From: Rhodamnia argentea
Lineage: Eukaryota > Streptophyta > Magnoliopsida > Myrtales > Myrtaceae
Direction: 5' to 3'
Assembly: GCF_020921035.1 (NCBI RefSeq)
Contig: NC_063155.1
Coordinates: forward strand, 29,753,294 to 29,817,293
Length of the DNA stretch: 64,000 bases
Shown: piece after piece, positions 59,530-64,000 of the stretch
Layout of the letters: every line of letters begins with the position of its first letter
How positions within the stretch are numbered: the first letter of the stretch is position 1
The notes under the pieces: model-generated
The model's input: only the letters and a program-made list of their open reading frames with translations
Databases searched by the model: none
What the model was told of the DNA's origin: nothing
Made by a program: the position numbers and the translations under genes

Positions 59530-60105
59530 AAATTCGAAAAAATTGTCCAAAAATTTATCAACCTATCATACTTTTGCCAATTCACTTCTAAACTTTTTAA
59601 TTTTACTAGCTGAATTCAAAACATTTTCAAGTTTTTTCAATTGAGTCCATTCGAATAATTTTGGTTAGAAATTACTTAAGTAGACGCCGGCCGTCATATG
59701 TGCCATGGTCGCCGTTGTCTTGGATAACTTTTAATAATACTTTAATATTTTTTGAATATTTTAGTTTTTGTCTTTTCTTTGTCTTTTTACAATTGTAGTC
59801 TGCGATAGTTGTTGGCAAAACATTAAAAGGTTTAGAATCCAATTGGTAAAATTAAAAAGTTTAGAGCTTAATAGGTAAAAGTGCAAAACTGTTACCACGC
59901 CACAATACTGCCATAAACAAACATAACAATACTACAACTTTTATTTGTGCCAATTCAATTCTAAAACCTTTATTTTACCTAATTTAATCGTAAACCTTTA
60001 AACGATTTGTCAATTTAGTCCTTTCGACTAATTTTGATTGAAAATCTTTGATATGGATATCGACAATACAGTGTAGGATGACCAACACTAAAATTTGTAT
60101 AATAG
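59530..60105. mobile_element. Mutator-like TIR fragments, copy B
   Basis: Counterpart of 21720-22300. Confidence 0.55.
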
Positions 60106-60191
60106 ATATTATCAACAAGGATCATTTCTATGAGACTACCTCATTGCAGTGGCGGGGCTAAAATAAATATTCCTTTAAGATTATTTTCGCG

Positions 60192-60432
60192 AGGAATTGA
60201 AAGCTAAACATTATATACGTTATTAGATGTAATTGGGGCTTGAAAAACACTAAGAGTGTTTGAGTGACTCAAGTCTAGTTTGTAATCTCCGTGTATCACT
60301 TAATCTATAGTGAAATTCGTTGATGTTCTCCCTGTGGACGTAGGTCTCTACGACCGAATCACGTATATGTGGTGTCCGATTTATTTTCTTATTCTATCTA
60401 TTTATTGATCGATCGCTTGGTTCCGCGCAACA
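60192..60432 (+). mobile_element. LTR 3' end remnant, copy B
   Basis: Counterpart of 22380-22620; here the end reads CCGCGCAACA, closer to the solo LTR. Confidence 0.75.
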
Positions 60433-61195
60433 AGGATCAAACTGGCAAAATTAAAAAATTTATGACTGACTTGGTATCCTTCCAATATATATATGATTGA
60501 TTGGATAACTTTCCCCCATATTTAGTAAATGCCTATGAGTAAACACCTATTATACATAGTAGCGCTCAAATTAATATGTTCATTGAATTTAGTCATGAAA
60601 TTCAACACGAAGCCTATGCGTAAACTAAGATGTAATTTAGTCAGAAACGCATATCTATCCCCACATGGTCTTCTCTTCCCACAAACTTAGGTGTGGATCA
60701 AGTTGAGTTTGATCCTCAGAAGCATTTATGAAGTGTTAGGCTAAATTTTCCAACATGAAGACTTCTTTTACATTCAATTTCGGTGAACCGTTCGCAAGAA
60801 ATTAGTAAAGCTTAGGGGTGAATTTCCGGCCAATTATGGCCTGCGGATCTTCTAAAGCTCCATGTAACGATTCCTTTTAAGTTTAAAGTTGGTTTTCAAT
60901 CAATCGGTCGAATTGCTCGTATCGTTTGCATTCCAATCGGCTTTTGTGTTGAATACTAAAATCTCTCGCTTCTTCTCCATGTGTTATTGTGGCGTGAGGC
61001 GATGCGAGCGGCGCGATTTATGAGTTTGACTAATGAACAAGTGAATGTCAAGTAAATTATTCTTGTTTTATTTTTTTGGTCGAAAAGTAAATTATTCTTG
61101 TCAGTGAAGTCCATTTTGGGTGGGTAGAGAATGAATACGCTGTAGTTGGGTAAATATCTAAGCACGTTTAAGTTATAATCAAAAGCATAATTATG
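60433..61195. other. Intergenic part of older unit II, copy B
   Basis: Counterpart of 22621-23380; no gene. Confidence 0.5.
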
Positions 61196-61734
61196 ATGAT
61201 AATGACCTCATCAGAGCTTCCATTCCTCAAAATGATATTGCCCTTTTCTACAAAATGAAATATCGTGATGTAGGAAAATACATTCAACATCTAATGTGGT
61301 AAATTCAAACCAATTAAATGGTAAAACAAATGTGCAACGCCCGGGATGCACTAAATTCTTGATCGATTGATCGGGTCAAATTGAAATATGGTCTTGACCG
61401 AGGGAGTCAAATTGAATTACTTTTTGCACTAAACCCTCATTAAGATTTTACAGGTAAATGTGAAGATGGTGACTCGCATGGTGACTGGGCCACAAGGAAG
61501 TGGGTCCATATCTTTCGTTCTTAAATTAAGGTTTTCCTAAAGCTTGAAATTCCGCTCGGACTCGCGAGTTTTCTACGAAGTAGCCTTTTCTAGGCTATTG
61601 ACATTTCCCATTACGCAATGACGGAGTAATACAGAAGTTTAATGAAGCAAAACAAATGCTCTCTTTTGGCATCTCATTCCCCAAAAAAATATAACAAATT
61701 TGTATAGGGTCTATCCAATCACTTACGATTTAAG

Positions 61735-61975
61735 AATTCATTTGTTTCATGGAAAATGAATGATTTAGAAAATATATTTTTAGAAATTGATCGATTATAT
61801 CACTTGTAAAAATAAATGAACGAAAAAATATTTTCATCGTTCATGAAAATATTTAGACATAAAATTATTTTCAGATAATGAAAACATTTTTCATTAGCTA
61901 ATTATTTTGAGCGATACAAGCAATTATTTTCAGGAATTTTTTTTTTCAAATAAGTCATTTTCCAAGTGTGAAAGA
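61735..61975. mobile_element. MITE-like fragment, copy B
   Basis: Counterpart of 23931-24165. Confidence 0.5.
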
Positions 61976-62384
61976 GTTCTAAAAAAACTCGTCAAACACA
62001 TTGACTATCTTCTTCATCGTTTGCAGAGAGAAGCCAAACCTCCTTATGTGACTGTGAGATAATAGTGGCAGAGTATGAATAATTCATCGTAGATTGGCGA
62101 GTCAAATTTGCATGTCCTTCATTAATTTAAATTAGAGGCGTTTCTTTCAGATTCGCCACTCAACTATATGGGCATCGATGTGCGAAGAGACGATGCTAGT
62201 CTTGGCCCGCGCAAATCACGAATAGATATAACGAAACAAGAAATTTTCAGCTGTAAATTCCCTTCACAGAGTTCAGGTTTAGGCAAGTGCCTTCAACATC
62301 CCTTATTGTGTGTGATCCTCAAGTGCTTCTAACTCAATTTTGTACAAGAGGAGGAAAAACAAACACGATTTACGGCTGCGACGC

Positions 62385-63160
62385 TGCGTTTATTTGGGGG
62401 AAAATTTCATAAAAAAGGAAAATACTTCGGGGAATCATTTTTCAGAAAAATGGTTATTTTCTTTTGTTTGGTGATACTCGATCGAAAACATTTTACGGTG
62501 TTTGGATATCATTTGAAAAATAATTTCAATCTCATGACTTCGGTTTAGCTAAAGAAAATTCAAAATTTTAAATTTTTTTATTATTTTTTTTCTTTTTCCT
62601 TCTTGCTCCACGGGTCATCGGGCCTTGGCGACCATCCACATGAGGTCGAGCCTCACTCCTGGCGAGGCTTGCGAGCTCGAGCTCCGCTGTGATTTGGTAA
62701 GCTCAAGCCTCACCAATTAGTGGTGATCAATTCCCAGTCCAACCGAATTCACGAGCAATCCAATCATTAGTAATTAGTCCTGTCCGGTCGATCGTGTTCC
62801 CCCCGGAATCAGGAACCAAACTAATCGTAACCGGTTTCAATTTTATGAAATCGGGAATCGGATCGACCTAACGGGTCCAATCGGTTCCCAATTTGGTCAG
62901 TCCATTATACTCAGCCCTATCGTCGACCTCGAGCAAGCTCTAGCTCGCTAGATATGGCAAGGCTAGGCTCAACCTCATGTGGCTGTTGCCAAGGCCTGGT
63001 GACTAGCTGAGCAAGAAAGAAAAAAGAAAAATATAACATTAAAAAATTTGAGATTAGCAATTGCGGAAAGTGTTTTCATTTCTTTAGATTTAGCAATTCA
63101 TTTATCTAATTTTATACTTTAATTTTTCATTGACTAAGTCATTTTCGGCGAACCAAATAA
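62385..63160. mobile_element. Composite AT-rich element with GC-rich centre, copy B
   Basis: Counterpart of 24575-25360; several changes in the GC-rich centre. Confidence 0.4.
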
Positions 63161-63169
63161 GAGAAAGTC

Positions 63170-63770
63170 CTCAAATATAATCCTAAAAGGCATTTTTATT
63201 ACCAAAAAAATCCTAAAACAATTACAAATTTGTCAATTTAGTCCAAAATATTTTTTTTGTCAATGAGTCCTAAATCATTTTGTATTTGTGTCAATTCGGT
63301 GCATCCAATCAATTTTGGCCAAAAATCGTTGATGTGGCATGATCGGCATTGATATGAATAATTTTTAATAATATTTTGGTATTTTTTGAAAGGTTTACTC
63401 TTGTATTTTATATTATTCTATTTTTTTTGCTTTCTCTTTCTTTCTTTTTTCTTTTTTCTGGTGGAGGAAGAAGAAAGGAAAGAGAAAAATAAGAAAAGAA
63501 AAGAAAAAATACATAAAAAATACAAGAGAAAACAAAAAAATTATCAAAATATCATTAAAAATTATTTATGTCGGCATCGGTCATGCCACATTAGTGATTT
63601 CTGGTCAAAATTGATCAAATGGACAGAATTGGCATAAATGTAAAAGATTTAAAATTCAATTGATAAAAAATAAAACTGAATTGGCATAATTATTTATGTC
63701 GGCATCGGTCATGCCACATTAAAACTGAATTGGCATAATTATAATAAATTAAGTATTTGATGGATAATTT
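63170..63770. mobile_element. Mutator-like TIR element with low-complexity centre, copy B
   Basis: Counterpart of 25368-25980; the T-rich run in the centre is shorter. Confidence 0.65.
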
Positions 63771-64000
63771 CCTCCAAACTGAGCGGCCCTACATTTGCAT
63801 CTTCCGTATGATTGAAAAAAAAAATGTGTGGAGTTCTTGGCATTTTTATGTAGCGGGCCGTGGAAAGGGATCTCCTTTTCTTTGTCTGACACAACGTCAC
63901 CTTACTCAAAGTCCTTTCTTTGACTTTGGTTGCCTGTTGAACACAGCATTTGACCCGAAGTTCAACGAGTCTCATCTTTGGCCTATTTACATGTTCAAAC

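Larger units (their letters stand above)
55968..61680. repeat. Older duplicated block, unit II, copy B
   Basis: Counterpart of 18125-23870 with the same internal elements. Confidence 0.85.
33947..64000. repeat. Copy B of the ~34-kb direct duplication
   Basis: This is the second copy of bases 1-26213; base 64000 corresponds to base 26213. It differs from copy A by a Copia insertion (41728-46483), a 17-bp retroposed insertion with a duplicated target (near 55161), a deletion of about 0.83 kb near 55105, shorter TAA and AT microsatellites and scattered substitutions. A true tandem duplication and two haplotypes joined by the assembler would look alike from sequence alone. Confidence 0.97.

Noticed and set aside
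1..64000. Integrated viral genome or an RNA gene
   Set aside because: All reverse-transcriptase-like parts fit a LINE or a Ty1/Copia element; no envelope, movement or coat protein gene was recognised. No tRNA or rRNA was identified by eye; a covariance-model search would be needed to exclude small ones.

Overview
The window is nuclear DNA from a flowering plant, probably a woody eudicot. It has intron-split genes with GT..AG borders and AT-rich intergenic DNA. It also holds MOM1-like, kiwellin-like, LysM receptor-like pseudokinase and alpha-carbonic anhydrase genes, plus plant-type Copia, TRIM, LINE and Mutator-like elements. The style of the Mutator-like repeats hints at Myrtales, but that is a weak guess. 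No rRNA, tRNA, CRISPR or prokaryotic operon was seen.

The main structure is a direct duplication of about 34 kb. Copy A (1-26213) matches copy B (33947-64000) from the first base of the window to the last, so both outer breakpoints lie outside. Each copy holds, in order: the 3' part of a broken MOM1-like gene with a truncated LINE and a row of repeated small exons; a reverse-strand LysM receptor-kinase remnant; a transposon-rich stretch; an intact kiwellin-like gene; and 10-12 kb of intergenic DNA that itself contains an older duplication (14541-18004 against 18125-23870 in copy A).

The single-copy middle (26214-33946) holds the best gene in the window, a seven-exon alpha-carbonic anhydrase (27781-29312). 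It also holds a second LysM pseudokinase remnant (30042-31466) and a solo LTR with perfect 5-bp target duplications (31844-32750). A possible upstream MOM1-like exon (33558-33757) leads into copy B. If the duplication continues, a second carbonic anhydrase should begin near base 65568.

The two copies have since diverged. Copy B gained a 4.76-kb Copia element inside the LysM remnant, gained a 17-bp insertion that looks like an extremely truncated LINE, and lost about 0.83 kb near 55105. Copy A has longer TAA and AT microsatellites. Frame-breaking changes in the MOM1-like locus fall partly in both copies (older than the duplication) and partly in only one. Only the two kiwellin-like genes and the carbonic anhydrase look functional. 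No new defence or metabolic system was recognised; the unusual content is structural: nested duplications, an exon array, a palindromic TRIM and a near-minimal retroposition.
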